A program made the position numbers and the translations under genes. Below, piece after piece: positions 49,532-58,000 of a stretch of 64,000 nucleotides of DNA. Under the pieces are notes generated by a model. That model saw only the letters and a program-made list of their open reading frames with translations, was not told where the DNA came from and made no database searches. Source of the stretch: Lentilactobacillus laojiaonis (GTDB lineage Bacteria > Bacillota > Bacilli > Lactobacillales > Lactobacillaceae); NCBI RefSeq assembly GCF_020616595.1, contig NZ_CP085278.1, positions 682,001 to 746,000 on the forward strand, given 5' to 3'. Numbering within the stretch: the first letter of the stretch is position 1; the number at the start of each line of letters is the position of its first letter.

Positions 49532-49910
49532 CAAAAATTACCTTTGTATATAATTTATTGTGTCGGTATGACCAAGATATATCCCCAACATTACTTAAAA
49601 CTCTAATATGCCCTAAACTTTTACCAGTCAATCTAAGCATATTTTTATATTTTTCTAAATGATATTCTTTATCATTATTAGCATTATAAAGAATTACATG
49701 TTTTTTATCACAACTTATCACTTCAAATTTATAATAATTGGATTCAATAGTGTATAAAAAATCATGATATTCTAAAATATAATTTTTATGATTATGTTGA
49801 ATTGCACTGACTAATGACATTGATAAAACTAATGAAAATAAGCAGATAGTTAAACTAAGTATTTCTTCAATTAAAATTGCTCCTGTTCGATGTTTAAAAA
49901 CTTTTTTCAT
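49482..49910 (-). CDS. comGF: Competence pseudopilus protein ComGF
   Basis: A 142-aa pseudopilin. The N terminus MKKVFKHRTGAILIEEILSL carries a variant prepilin signal and is followed by a membrane helix; the C-terminal part (ISWSYRHNKLYTKVIFDDK) fits the ComGF family. It overlaps comGE by 17 bp and comGG by about 50 bp. Confidence 0.88.
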   Translation of the reverse strand: MKKVFKHRTGAILIEEILSLTICLFSLVLSMSLVSAIQHNHKNYILEYHDFLYTIESNYYKFEVISCDKKHVILYNANNDKEYHLEKYKNMLRLTGKSLGHIRVLSNVGDISWSYRHNKLYTKVIFDDKTSYDSVSWFKNKS

Positions 49911-50064
49911 ATTTACTACGCCATTTAATTACTTGAACTTCATGTTCTTTAATTTTTTGATTCATAATTTTATTTGACTGCACAAATAAAATTATAAAAG
50001 TTGATAAAATTGTTAGTCCGATAATTGAATCAACTAATGTAAATCCATTTTTATTTTTCCACAA
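49894..50064 (-). CDS. comGE: Competence pseudopilus protein ComGE
   Basis: A short pseudopilin. The prepilin signal KNGFTLVDSIIGLTIL is clear. I place the start at TTG 50064, 11 nt after GGAG and overlapping the comGD stop by 14 bp, giving 56 aa; upstream in-frame codons back to 50109 are possible but would overlap comGD further. The protein is very short for ComGE, with only about 30 residues after the membrane helix. Confidence 0.75.
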   Translation of the reverse strand: MWKNKNGFTLVDSIIGLTILSTFIILFVQSNKIMNQKIKEHEVQVIKWRSKYEKSF

Positions 50065-50482
50065 GCTTATATCCACTCCATCCCAATTGAAAAATTTGCT
50101 TATAGGCAATATTTTTTGAATTATCTAGCCAATTGATAGTTTGCGGTTTTACGTAACCATTAGTAGTAATATTAATTTGGTGATAACTAGCTAAACATAA
50201 CTTTTTAGGGATTTTGATTTTATTAACTAAAACCTGATTTTTATAAAATAAAATTCCACTCTGATTACTGAAAATAATTTTTGCATTTTCATGCTTAATT
50301 TGGCAATTTCTTTGAACATCATTAAAGTTAGCATCAAACGCTTGAAAAAATAGGCGTTCAGAAATTTTATTCTTGGTTACTAATTCAGCAATCATTAAGG
50401 TAGTAATTAAAATACTGCTAGCTATAAATAAACCAATTATTACTTCTACTAATGTAAACCCCTTTCTACTTCTTAGCTTCAT
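50051..50482 (-). CDS. comGD: Competence pseudopilus protein ComGD
   Basis: A minor pseudopilin, 143 aa. The N terminus MKLRSRKGFTLVEVIIGLFI holds a canonical class III signal (cleavage after Gly, Glu at +5) and helix. The rest is the globular head. It overlaps comGC by 17 bp. Confidence 0.93.
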   Translation of the reverse strand: MKLRSRKGFTLVEVIIGLFIASSILITTLMIAELVTKNKISERLFFQAFDANFNDVQRNCQIKHENAKIIFSNQSGILFYKNQVLVNKIKIPKKLCLASYHQINITTNGYVKPQTINWLDNSKNIAYKQIFQLGWSGYKLVEK

Positions 50483-50768
50483 TATTAACTATTTCAATTC
50501 CTTCCGTTTTAGCTTGGTTAATTTGTTTATCCGTTAAATATCCTTTTTCCTTTAATTCTCCATAATTAATTTGCGTGTCTTTAGGAAAATCATTACCATA
50601 TGCATCAATTTGCGATTGAATTACCGAAACCATTGCTGAGGTGTGAATTTTCTTAGCATGTTTTCGCTGATTCGATAAATTAGGAATAATTATTAAAATT
50701 AGTAATGAAATAATAAATAACACAATGGTCATTTCAATTAAGGTAAATCCTTTACGATTACTTTTCAT
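50466..50768 (-). CDS. comGC: Major competence pseudopilin ComGC
   Basis: The main subunit of the DNA-uptake pseudopilus. The 100-aa protein has SNRKGFTLIEMTIVLFIISL, with cleavage after Gly, followed by a short head with the ComGC pattern (VIQSQIDAYGNDFPKD, LKEKGYLTDKQINQAK). It needs the prepilin peptidase ComC, not in this window. It starts 5 nt after comGB, with AAAGGAA before the ATG. Confidence 0.96.
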   Translation of the reverse strand: MKSNRKGFTLIEMTIVLFIISLLILIIIPNLSNQRKHAKKIHTSAMVSVIQSQIDAYGNDFPKDTQINYGELKEKGYLTDKQINQAKTEGIEIVNNEAKK

Positions 50769-50773
50769 ATTGC

Positions 50774-51823
50774 TTAAATTCCTTTCATAGAATTATATAG
50801 AGGCATTAACAACTGAAAATAAGTCAAAATAATGGTAATACCAATTATTAAAAACATAGTCGGTTGAATAATGCTTATTAGCCGATTTGTAATTTTTATC
50901 ATTTTTTTAAACATCAAATTTGCATATGCAAACATATTGTTAGCTAAATCATCGACCTTATTTCCAATTGCTAAAAGTTTAAATAGGTCTTTTGAAATAA
51001 ACGAATATTGCCTTGAAAATTTTTCTAACGAAGTCCCCTCAATTAGCATATTCTCTATTTCAAAATTTAAATAGTATAGTAAGGAATCTCTGGGAAAACT
51101 TTTGAATAGAAAATTAATTTCTTTTAGACTTAGTCCATTTTTCAATAAAATCGCCAAAGTATTAGCAATATAATACGATAAGTAATATTTGGTTATTTTA
51201 CCGATAATTGGTATTTTAATTAGAAATTCAATTCTTTGAATTACGGATGCATATTTTTTATAGTAGCCAAAAAGTGCCCCCGATAATGCCAAAATTATTA
51301 AGCCCAAAGCCACTATATTAAAATAATTTATCTGCGGATTTTTAGTATTAGTAATCAAATCTAACTGAGGTTTTATAAATAAATTAATCCCTACCATTAA
51401 CAGAATTAAAAGTAGGATTAAAAATATAGGATATAACATCAAATCATGAATTTTCTTGATTTGCTTAAGCTTGATTTTATTAAATTTAGAGATTTGTTCA
51501 AAACTATTAACCAGTTCACCATGTTGCTCTGAAATCATTAGTTGATAGTAGGTTTCCGAATTAACTAGTGGATATAATCCATTTACTAAACTTTTTCCAT
51601 CCTTTAATTCCTCAAGAATATAGGCAATACCAGATAACAAATCTTTTTCCGTATTCATTAAAAAAGTTAATGCTGCCTGAATAGAAAAACCCATTCGTAA
51701 TAGCTCTGAAATCAATTGAAAAAATTTAGTTTGCTGCTGACTGTTCCATTTTTTAACCCCAATAGAATTTTTGCTTGGTATATTCAGATATTTGTTTATT
51801 TTCAAATAAAATTTCCAATTCAT
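50774..51823 (-). CDS. comGB: Competence pseudopilus membrane platform protein ComGB
   Basis: The polytopic membrane core of the pseudopilus machine (GspF/PilC family). I start it at 51823 (MNWKFYLKINKYL, GGAAGG 9 nt upstream, 349 aa), overlapping comGA by 71 bp; an ATG at 51856 has no ribosome site. Two GspF domains are visible, the first with FFQLISELLRMGFSIQAALT and the second with LANTLAILLKNGLSLKEINF, and three membrane helices. Confidence 0.92.
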   Translation of the reverse strand: MNWKFYLKINKYLNIPSKNSIGVKKWNSQQQTKFFQLISELLRMGFSIQAALTFLMNTEKDLLSGIAYILEELKDGKSLVNGLYPLVNSETYYQLMISEQHGELVNSFEQISKFNKIKLKQIKKIHDLMLYPIFLILLLILLMVGINLFIKPQLDLITNTKNPQINYFNIVALGLIILALSGALFGYYKKYASVIQRIEFLIKIPIIGKITKYYLSYYIANTLAILLKNGLSLKEINFLFKSFPRDSLLYYLNFEIENMLIEGTSLEKFSRQYSFISKDLFKLLAIGNKVDDLANNMFAYANLMFKKMIKITNRLISIIQPTMFLIIGITIILTYFQLLMPLYNSMKGI

Positions 51824-52727
51824 CCTGCCAATCCTTCCAATTATAATTTTGTTCATGGTCTAGTTCTTTAAATTTATGTACCACCAACATACACTTGCCA
51901 ATTGAATCCTTTAAAGTTGGTAAAATACGTTGATAAACTATTCCATTTAGAGATTGATTAATAAAATTTTGGCTAATCCCTAATTCCTTTAAGCGATTAA
52001 TCACTCCAATTGGATCACTAGCATGGATGGTTGATAAAACTAAATGACCGCTAAGAGCAGCTTTTATTGTGGCTTTTGCAGTACTCTCATCTCTAATTTC
52101 ACCAACTATAAAAATATCTGGTCGATGTCTTAATCCTACTTTAATTAATTCTGAATACGACATATCAGCTTCTGCATTAACTTGTAGCTGCAAAAAATTG
52201 GGTTCTTTGATTTCAACAGGATCTTCAATCGACATAATAATCTTTTGTTCAGCATACTTTTTAGCTAATCTATAAATAGTAGTAGTCTTGCCGGAACCTG
52301 TTGGACCAGCGAATAAAACTAAGCCCCGTTGCTGAATAACTTCGTCCAAATAATTAAATTTACTTGGATTAAAAAATAGTGTATTAGAATTTATTAGTGG
52401 ATAAATTATCCTAATTACCAACGACTCTTGATTGTTAAAATTACCAACTGAAGAAAATCTTAGTGCATAATTATTTTTATTATAGTTAAACTCATAAGAT
52501 CCTAACTGAGGTCGTCGCTGCTCACTAATCGCCATATTAGATATAAATTTACAATAATTAAGTAGTCGTTTACCAGATTCTAAACTTAATAAATTGTAAA
52601 TCTCTAATTGATCTTGATACCTAATCTTTATTAGGTAATGTTGGCCACGTGGCAAAATATAAACATCACTAGCCCTTTTACTAATTGCACTTATTAATAA
52701 TTGCCGAAAATCATTTTCAACTGTCAT
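51753..52727 (-). CDS. comGA: Competence traffic ATPase ComGA
   Basis: The ATPase that drives pseudopilus assembly. The 324-aa protein has Walker A GPTGSGKTTTIYRL (about 141-154), an Asp box IEDPVEIKEPNFLQLQVN, and Walker B with RHRPDIFIVGEIRDEST followed by the His box SGHLVLSTIHASD. It lacks the large N-terminal domain of PilB, as is usual for ComGA. It is the first gene of the operon; the ATG follows AAAGGAG. Confidence 0.96.
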   Translation of the reverse strand: MTVENDFRQLLISAISKRASDVYILPRGQHYLIKIRYQDQLEIYNLLSLESGKRLLNYCKFISNMAISEQRRPQLGSYEFNYNKNNYALRFSSVGNFNNQESLVIRIIYPLINSNTLFFNPSKFNYLDEVIQQRGLVLFAGPTGSGKTTTIYRLAKKYAEQKIIMSIEDPVEIKEPNFLQLQVNAEADMSYSELIKVGLRHRPDIFIVGEIRDESTAKATIKAALSGHLVLSTIHASDPIGVINRLKELGISQNFINQSLNGIVYQRILPTLKDSIGKCMLVVHKFKELDHEQNYNWKDWQDELEILFENKQISEYTKQKFYWG

Positions 52728-52748
52728 ATTTTCACTCCTTTAATATAA

Positions 52749-52756
52749 AATACGAC
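52749..52756 (-). promoter_or_regulatory. Possible competence sigma-factor -10 box of comG
   Basis: Minus-strand GTCGTATT lies 22-29 nt before comGA. It shares the CG-A/T-AT core of the Com-box (TACGAATA) used by SigX/SigH-type competence sigma factors. TATTTTATATT just after it could equally be an ordinary -10, so this is a weak call. Confidence 0.3.
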
Positions 52757-52779
52757 AGTGACTTATTAATTTTTTGCAC

Positions 52780-52816
52780 AAAAAAAGAACTAACTAATTA
52801 AAGTTAGTTCTTTTTA
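52780..52816. terminator. Terminator between yebC and comGA
   Basis: AAAAAGAACTAACT, AATTAA loop, AGTTAGTTCTTTTT. It separates yebC from the comG operon. Confidence 0.88.
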
Positions 52817-52817
52817 A

Positions 52818-53552
52818 TTATTCACCATCTGGTAAAGTAGCGGCTTCGTACACATCTTGTACGTCGTCATTTTCTTCTAATTCTTCGATTAAACCAGAAT
52901 ATTGTGAAGTTTTGTCTGCAGGAACTTCAGTAGTTGTTTCTGGGAACAATGTAACTTCAGCAGTATCTAAGTCATAACCTTTAGCTTGAAGTGCATCACG
53001 TACTTCAGTTAATGTTGCTGGATCAGTGAAGATTTCAAATACTTCATCAGAAGTATTCATGTCATCTGCACCAGCATCTAAAGCATCCATTAACATAGTA
53101 TCTTCGTCAGTATCTAATTCTTCACGTAAAATTACAATGTAACCTTTACGATCAAACATATATGAAACTGAACCAGTTGATCCTAATGAACCACCATGGT
53201 GAGTGAATGCTGAACGAACAGCAGCAGCTGTACGGTTTTTGTTATCAGTAAGAGCTGAAACCATAACAGCTGATCCGCCAGGTCCATATCCTTCATAAGT
53301 AATTTCTTCGAACTTGGCTCCGCCTACTCCAGAAGCTTTATCAAGAGCGCGTTGAATATTATCTTTTGGCATATTAGCAGCACGAGCTTTATCCATTACC
53401 AAACGTAATTGAGCATTACTATCTGGATCAACTCCACCAGCCTTAGCAGCTTGATATAGATCACGTGAAATTTTTTGGAAAATCTTACCACGTTTAGCAT
53501 CTTGGGCGTTTTTACGGCCTTGGATATTATGCCATTTTGAATGTCCTGACAT
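52818..53552 (-). CDS. yebC: YebC/PmpR family DNA-binding regulator
   Basis: A conserved 244-aa protein of the TACO1/YebC family. [20 protein letters not shown] and [20 protein letters not shown] at the N terminus are diagnostic, with [20 protein letters not shown] next. Members bind DNA as regulators in some bacteria and, in other work, help ribosomes pass proline stretches; which applies here is unknown. It stands upstream of comG with a terminator between. Confidence 0.95.
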   Translation of the reverse strand: MSGHSKWHNIQGRKNAQDAKRGKIFQKISRDLYQAAKAGGVDPDSNAQLRLVMDKARAANMPKDNIQRALDKASGVGGAKFEEITYEGYGPGGSAVMVSALTDNKNRTAAAVRSAFTHHGGSLGSTGSVSYMFDRKGYIVILREELDTDEDTMLMDALDAGADDMNTSDEVFEIFTDPATLTEVRDALQAKGYDLDTAEVTLFPETTTEVPADKTSQYSGLIEELEENDDVQDVYEAATLPDGE

Positions 53553-53727
53553 ATCTAAAACAACTCTTTTCTTAATTAATTTAATTTACTGTTTACATAC
53601 CTGTTTATTTTATCAAACTAAGAGCATGGTTTCAAGGTTAGCAGGTATACTTAGTATGCTTAGCAAATTTATTGATATAATTAGAACTTTCGATAATTCA
53701 TTGATTACGAATCATAATTTAATTAAT

Positions 53728-53765
53728 AAAAAGCAGCCTCTAAAACAAATTAGAGCCTGCTTTTA
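53728..53765. terminator. Terminator after the 262-aa membrane protein gene
   Basis: AAAGCAG(C)CTCTAA and TTAGAG(C)CTGCTTT with an internal C-C mismatch and a 6-nt loop, then T-rich sequence. It ends the ccpA-membrane protein unit. Confidence 0.8.
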
Positions 53766-53784
53766 TTTTTGGCAAATTATTTTT

Positions 53785-54573
53785 CTACTTTTTGAATAAA
53801 GAACTAATAAATGAAGCCACAATACCAATAACTAGTTCAATAATTCCCGCTAAAATAATATAGGTTATAAACGAACTAACCAAGCCAACACTAAGTGGTT
53901 GCATAATAATGGGAACCGGTGAAGTTATATTATTTTTAAAGATATAAGTAATCAAGCCAACAATTAATAATATAAAAGCAGAGATTATCATTCCATGACC
54001 TAATGTATAAAATAATAATTTCTTGAAAAGAATATATATTATTAATACAACTAAAATTACACCAATTACTTCAGTTAAAATCTTTACTGTTTTTTTAATC
54101 GATTGAAATTTTTGTACATCTTGATTAGCATTAATATTTTGAACTTGTTGATTTAAACTAGTGACGGTTAAATTAATTATTCTTTCAGAAAGCAACGAAA
54201 ATGCAGCTGAGGATGGTGAAATTGCTGGAAATTGATTTTTAATCTTCTGTTCAATTAGATTTCTAGTAGTCGAATTATTGAAGTTTATACTTTGATTGCT
54301 CCATACTCGATCAATTTGTGAAATAAAAATTGAATCAATTTCTGGTTTAGTTACAGTTATTGTTAACTTATTAAAGTGAGAATAATTTTGATTAATTTCA
54401 TCAACTACTCTTTGACTTATATTTGTTCTAACAACATCTCTTTCAATTCTTTCCTTATTTAGGAAAGTTGCTTGGACACCAAGACCAATCGTAAAGATAA
54501 ATAATAAAATACCCAACAATGCCGATATTCCCGGCTTATTATTTTTATAATTAGTTTTTCTCAGGACTTTCAC
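53785..54573 (-). CDS. Uncharacterised 262-aa membrane protein downstream of ccpA
   Basis: I do not recognise the family. One helix near the N terminus (about 15-37), then an extracellular soluble domain (about 38-165) with several Asn/Gln/Ser-rich stretches, then three or four helices (about 168-185, 192-215, 228-260). Residues such as SQRVVDEINQNYSHFNKLT look helical. The N-anchored extracellular part plus polytopic C terminus suggests an envelope role, but none can be named. It starts 14 nt after ccpA and probably shares its transcript. Confidence 0.75.
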   Translation of the reverse strand: MKVLRKTNYKNNKPGISALLGILLFIFTIGLGVQATFLNKERIERDVVRTNISQRVVDEINQNYSHFNKLTITVTKPEIDSIFISQIDRVWSNQSINFNNSTTRNLIEQKIKNQFPAISPSSAAFSLLSERIINLTVTSLNQQVQNINANQDVQKFQSIKKTVKILTEVIGVILVVLIIYILFKKLLFYTLGHGMIISAFILLIVGLITYIFKNNITSPVPIIMQPLSVGLVSSFITYIILAGIIELVIGIVASFISSLFKK

Positions 54574-54587
54574 CTTCCGTTATTAAT

Positions 54588-55589
54588 CTATCTGGTTGAA
54601 TCTCGTTTCATCATTCCAAATGGAAGCAAGACTTCTTTATCTTCAACAGTTTCTTTATCCATTAACTTAGTTAATAAACGCATCGCAACTGCTCCAATAT
54701 CATAAAGCGGTTGAGTGATTGATGACATAGTTGGTCTAGTAATTTCAGTTAATTTAGTATCATTACTAGTTACTAACTCAAATTGTTTAGGAATCACAAT
54801 ACCAGCATCAGTCATCCCATTCAATACACCTGCAGCTAACTCATCATCAGTTACCATTGCTGCAGTAGCTTTAGCTTCAATCAATTGATCCTTTAGCTCT
54901 AATCCTTCACGATATTTATTATTAGTTTCAAAAACTAAATTTTCATCGTAAGGTATTCCCGCTTCTTTTAGAGCTTCTTTATAACCTAAGAGCCTAAACT
55001 TACTGTTAATTGCTTGTGACATCGGTCCACAAATAAAAGCAATTCTAGTATTACCATGATCCAACAAGACTTTAACTTCTTCTTTAACAGCTTTAACATA
55101 ATCAATATTAACGCTTGGATTAGTATTTTGTTCATCAACTGAACCAGCTAAAACAATCGGTACTCTAGTACGTTGAAATGCTGCTCTTAAATTATCAGTA
55201 ATTTCATTACCCATGAATATTATTCCATCAACTTGTTTAGCTAATAAGTTATTTAAAACACTAATTTCCTTTTGGTCATTAGCATCAGAATTGGCCAAAA
55301 TAATGTTGTATTTATACATTGTAGCAACATCATCAATTCCTCGAGCTAATGAAGAAAAATAAATATTAGTAACATCCGGGACGATTACTCCTACTGACGT
55401 TGTCTTCTTACTTGCCAAACCACGAGCAACAGCATTAGGACGATAATCTAATTTTTCAATTACGTCCATTACCTTTTTACGAGTGTCAGCCTTTACATTA
55501 GTATTACCATTAACAACCCGTGAAACGGTTGCCATAGATACGTTAGCTTCTCTAGCTACATCGTATATGGTTATCGTTTGTTTTTCCAT
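54588..55589 (-). CDS. ccpA: Catabolite control protein A
   Basis: LacI-family master regulator of carbon catabolite control; binds cre sites with HPr-Ser46-P. The 333-aa protein has the helix-turn-helix TIYDVAREANVSMATVSRVV, the hinge RPNAVARGLASKKTTSVGV and the periplasmic-binding-like core (FICGPMSQAINSKFRLLGY, MTDAGIVIPKQF). It is divergent from pepQ with a cre site in between, a usual lactobacillus arrangement. Confidence 0.97.
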   Translation of the reverse strand: MEKQTITIYDVAREANVSMATVSRVVNGNTNVKADTRKKVMDVIEKLDYRPNAVARGLASKKTTSVGVIVPDVTNIYFSSLARGIDDVATMYKYNIILANSDANDQKEISVLNNLLAKQVDGIIFMGNEITDNLRAAFQRTRVPIVLAGSVDEQNTNPSVNIDYVKAVKEEVKVLLDHGNTRIAFICGPMSQAINSKFRLLGYKEALKEAGIPYDENLVFETNNKYREGLELKDQLIEAKATAAMVTDDELAAGVLNGMTDAGIVIPKQFELVTSNDTKLTEITRPTMSSITQPLYDIGAVAMRLLTKLMDKETVEDKEVLLPFGMMKRDSTR

Positions 55590-55645
55590 GACACACCTTC
55601 CTCACCATGATACATAAGTTTTCATTTATTTTCATAACAAATTTC

Positions 55646-55674
55646 AATATACCAAAAATTAATTTCAATAGCAA
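55646..55674 (-). promoter_or_regulatory. Sigma-A promoter of ccpA
   Basis: Minus-strand TTGCTA (55669-55674), 17-bp spacer, TATATT (55646-55651). Confidence 0.65.
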
Positions 55675-55677
55675 ACC

Positions 55678-55691
55678 AGTAAGCGGTTACA
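55678..55691. promoter_or_regulatory. cre operator (CcpA-binding site) between ccpA and pepQ
   Basis: Read on the minus strand, TGTAACCGCTTACT fits the cre consensus TGWAANCGNTNNCW at every fixed position. It lies 3 bp upstream of the ccpA -35 and about 90 bp upstream of pepQ. Confidence 0.9.
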
Positions 55692-55783
55692 AATACATAA
55701 TATTAAAACCTTTTCAATTTTACAAGTAATCTTGCTTAAATCATGTGTTATACTGGACACAATTTAATTAAGGAGTGATTCTT

Positions 55784-56881
55784 ATGACCAAAATTGAACA
55801 AGTTCAACAATGGATCGGAGAAAATAATGCTGATTTAGCAATTATTAGTGATCCTGAAACCATTGATTACCTTACCGGATTTTATAGCGATCCGATTGAG
55901 CGTGTATTGATGTTAATTATTTTTAAACATCAAGATCCATTTATCTTTGCCCCAGCTTTAGAAGTAGAAGCAATTAAAGATACTGGATGGACTAACCCAG
56001 TTTATGGATATTTAGATCATGAAAATCCATGGAATATGATTCATGACCGTATTCAAGAAAGAGAAGTTGACGTTAAAGAAATTGCTATCGAAAAAGGAAA
56101 TCTTAACGTTGCTCGTTTCGAAGAATATCGTCGAATTTTGCCAGCTTCTAATTTTTCATTAGATTTAACTCCTATGATTCAAAAAATGAAACTAATTAAA
56201 TCTGACGATGAAATTGAAAAATTAAAGATTGCTGGACAATGGGCTGACTTTGCATTTGAAAAAGGCTTTGAAGCAGTCAAAGTTGGTCGTAGTGAACAAG
56301 AAGTTGTAGCTGAATTACAATATGCTTTAATGCAAAAAGGCATTATGCAAATGAGCTTCGAAACTCTAGTTCAAGCTGGAGCCCATGCTGCTGAACCTCA
56401 TGGAGCAACTAGTACAAATAAAATTGAAAATAATGAATTAGTATTATTTGATTTAGGAACTGTATGGGATGGTTATATTAGTGATGCTTCAAGAACCATT
56501 GCTGTTGGTACACCTACAGACAAACAAATGGATATTTATAAAGTATGTCTTGAAGCTCAATTAGCCGCTCAGGATTATGCTAAACCAGGAATTACTGCAG
56601 AGGAACTTGACAAAGTTGCTCGCGACATCATTGAAAAAGCTGGTTATGGCGAATACTTCATTCACCGTTTAGGTCATGGAATGGGCATGAGTGAACATGA
56701 ATTTCCATCTATCATGGAAGGTAACCAAATGATCCTTCAACCGGGTATGTGTTTCTCAATTGAACCTGGAATTTATATTCCTGGCGTTGCTGGCGTTAGA
56801 ATTGAAGATTGTGTACATATCACTGAAAATGGTAACGAACCATTTACACACACTTCAAAAGAATTACAATATTTTGGATAA
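55784..56881 (+). CDS. pepQ: Xaa-Pro dipeptidase (prolidase)
   Basis: Splits dipeptides with C-terminal proline in the cytoplasm. I start it at 55784 (MTKIEQVQQWIGENN) with AGGAG 8 nt upstream, giving 365 aa. The creatinase-like N domain (about 1-130) is followed by the metal-binding pita-bread fold: two Asp in LFDLGTVWDGYISDASRT, His in HRLGHGMGMSEHE, Glu in IEPGIYIPG and Glu in RIEDCVHIT. All five ligands are present. An extended -10 TGTTATACT lies at 55746-55754. Confidence 0.95.
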   Translation: MTKIEQVQQWIGENNADLAIISDPETIDYLTGFYSDPIERVLMLIIFKHQDPFIFAPALEVEAIKDTGWTNPVYGYLDHENPWNMIHDRIQEREVDVKEIAIEKGNLNVARFEEYRRILPASNFSLDLTPMIQKMKLIKSDDEIEKLKIAGQWADFAFEKGFEAVKVGRSEQEVVAELQYALMQKGIMQMSFETLVQAGAHAAEPHGATSTNKIENNELVLFDLGTVWDGYISDASRTIAVGTPTDKQMDIYKVCLEAQLAAQDYAKPGITAEELDKVARDIIEKAGYGEYFIHRLGHGMGMSEHEFPSIMEGNQMILQPGMCFSIEPGIYIPGVAGVRIEDCVHITENGNEPFTHTSKELQYFG

Positions 56882-56883
56882 AT

Positions 56884-56923
56884 AAAAAAGCTTAAGAATC
56901 AATTTGATTCCTAAGCTTTTTTA
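56884..56923. terminator. Bidirectional terminator between pepQ and the YtxH gene
   Basis: AAAAAAGCTTAAGAATCAA pairs with TTTGATTCCTAAGCTTTTTT apart from one A-C mismatch; T-runs on both strands. Confidence 0.93.
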
Positions 56924-57430
56924 TTTGTTATTATTTTGATCAGTTGCTGGTTTAGGTTGGATATCTTTTTTAATATCAGCCTTTTTATCTTGGTGCAAAT
57001 TTTTTAAAGCTTCGTCAGAAGAGACAACAATGTCTTCTTGCATTTTATCAATATTAGTTGTGTCATTCTTAGCAGCTTGTAATTCCATTCTTAAACGATC
57101 TTGAGCTGAATGAAATTGAGTTTTAGCTTCTTGTAGTTTAGAAGAATTTTCTGAACCATATTGTTTAACTTGGTTTTTAACATCACTAGAAGCTACTTTT
57201 AAATTTTCTTTAGTTGAATTCATTTGGTCATTAACAACTTCTTTTAAATCATCAACTAAATCACTAGCATAGAATGCATAGTCGGAAGCACGATCTTTGG
57301 CATTGTTAGCTACGTTTTTAATATCACGTTTTAATTTATTTTTCTTTTGATCGCTCATCATTTGATATGCAGCATACATACCAGCACCTAGTACCCCTAC
57401 AAATAAACCTTTTGCTAAATTCTTACTCAT
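56921..57430 (-). CDS. YtxH domain-containing protein
   Basis: A 169-aa protein. Residues about 5-25 form a membrane helix (KGLFVGVLGAGMYAAYQMM), followed by a Lys/Asp/Ala-rich charged, mostly helical part (to about 140) and a disordered Gln/Asn/Lys tail. The YtxH domain pattern is GLFVGVLGAGMYAAY with KLKRDIKNVANNAKDRAS. Members are general stress-linked in Bacillus; the molecular role is unknown. It follows the DUF948 gene by 18 nt. Confidence 0.88.
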   Translation of the reverse strand: MSKNLAKGLFVGVLGAGMYAAYQMMSDQKKNKLKRDIKNVANNAKDRASDYAFYASDLVDDLKEVVNDQMNSTKENLKVASSDVKNQVKQYGSENSSKLQEAKTQFHSAQDRLRMELQAAKNDTTNIDKMQEDIVVSSDEALKNLHQDKKADIKKDIQPKPATDQNNNK

Positions 57431-57448
57431 ATTTACACCATCCCTATT

Positions 57449-57862
57449 TTAAAATTTTGACTTATTTTGACGACGATTTTGGTACATATTCCAAGCTGTT
57501 TTACCAACCTTAGTAGCTACTCCAGCTTTTGCCCCTGTCTTACTGTTATCTTTAACCTTTTTAGTTAAGTTTTGGGTTGCATTATTTAAATCAGAAACAC
57601 TCGTACCTAAATCTGCTGCTGCTTGAAATACTGGTGTTAATATATTAACTTTTTCATTAACATCTTTTACAAAAGTATTAGTTGTTGCAATTACTTTATC
57701 AGTCTGTTTAGAAATCACATCAACATCACTTGTTAAAGAACGAATTGTTAAATTAATTTCTGAAACAGTTTTACTGATTTTTAATAAGAATAATCCAATA
57801 AAAATAACTAAAAGTAATAATGCAATCGCTGCAATTAAACCAGCAATTTGTCCACCTGTCAT
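57449..57862 (-). CDS. DUF948 family membrane-anchored protein
   Basis: A 137-aa protein with an N-terminal membrane helix (about 5-28; IAGLIAAIALLLLVIFIGLF) and an amphipathic heptad-like helix with SEINLTIRSLTSDVDVISK, matching DUF948 (YtxG-like). The C terminus is basic. It forms an operon with the YtxH gene, as ytxG-ytxH do in Bacillus; there is a promoter at 57902-57930. Confidence 0.9.
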   Translation of the reverse strand: MTGGQIAGLIAAIALLLLVIFIGLFLLKISKTVSEINLTIRSLTSDVDVISKQTDKVIATTNTFVKDVNEKVNILTPVFQAAADLGTSVSDLNNATQNLTKKVKDNSKTGAKAGVATKVGKTAWNMYQNRRQNKSKF

Positions 57863-57901
57863 TCAACTTCCTCCTCAATACAAACACTTAATTTATATTA
57901 A

Positions 57902-57930
57902 GAATATCATTGGAAATGCAATTTTACAAT
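57902..57930 (-). promoter_or_regulatory. Sigma-A promoter of the DUF948-YtxH operon
   Basis: Minus-strand TTGTAA (57925-57930), 17-bp spacer, TATTCT (57902-57907) with TG one base upstream (extended -10). Confidence 0.65.
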
Positions 57931-57952
57931 GATATAGTACCTACTTTTATTT

Positions 57953-57980
57953 TGAAATTAAATTATTGTTTGTTAAAATT
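57953..57980 (+). promoter_or_regulatory. Sigma-A promoter of the MscS gene
   Basis: TTGAAA (57953-57958), 16-bp spacer, TAAAAT (57975-57980) with TG one base upstream (extended -10). Confidence 0.65.
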
Positions 57981-58000
57981 AGTTAACTGGAGTGATAGGT

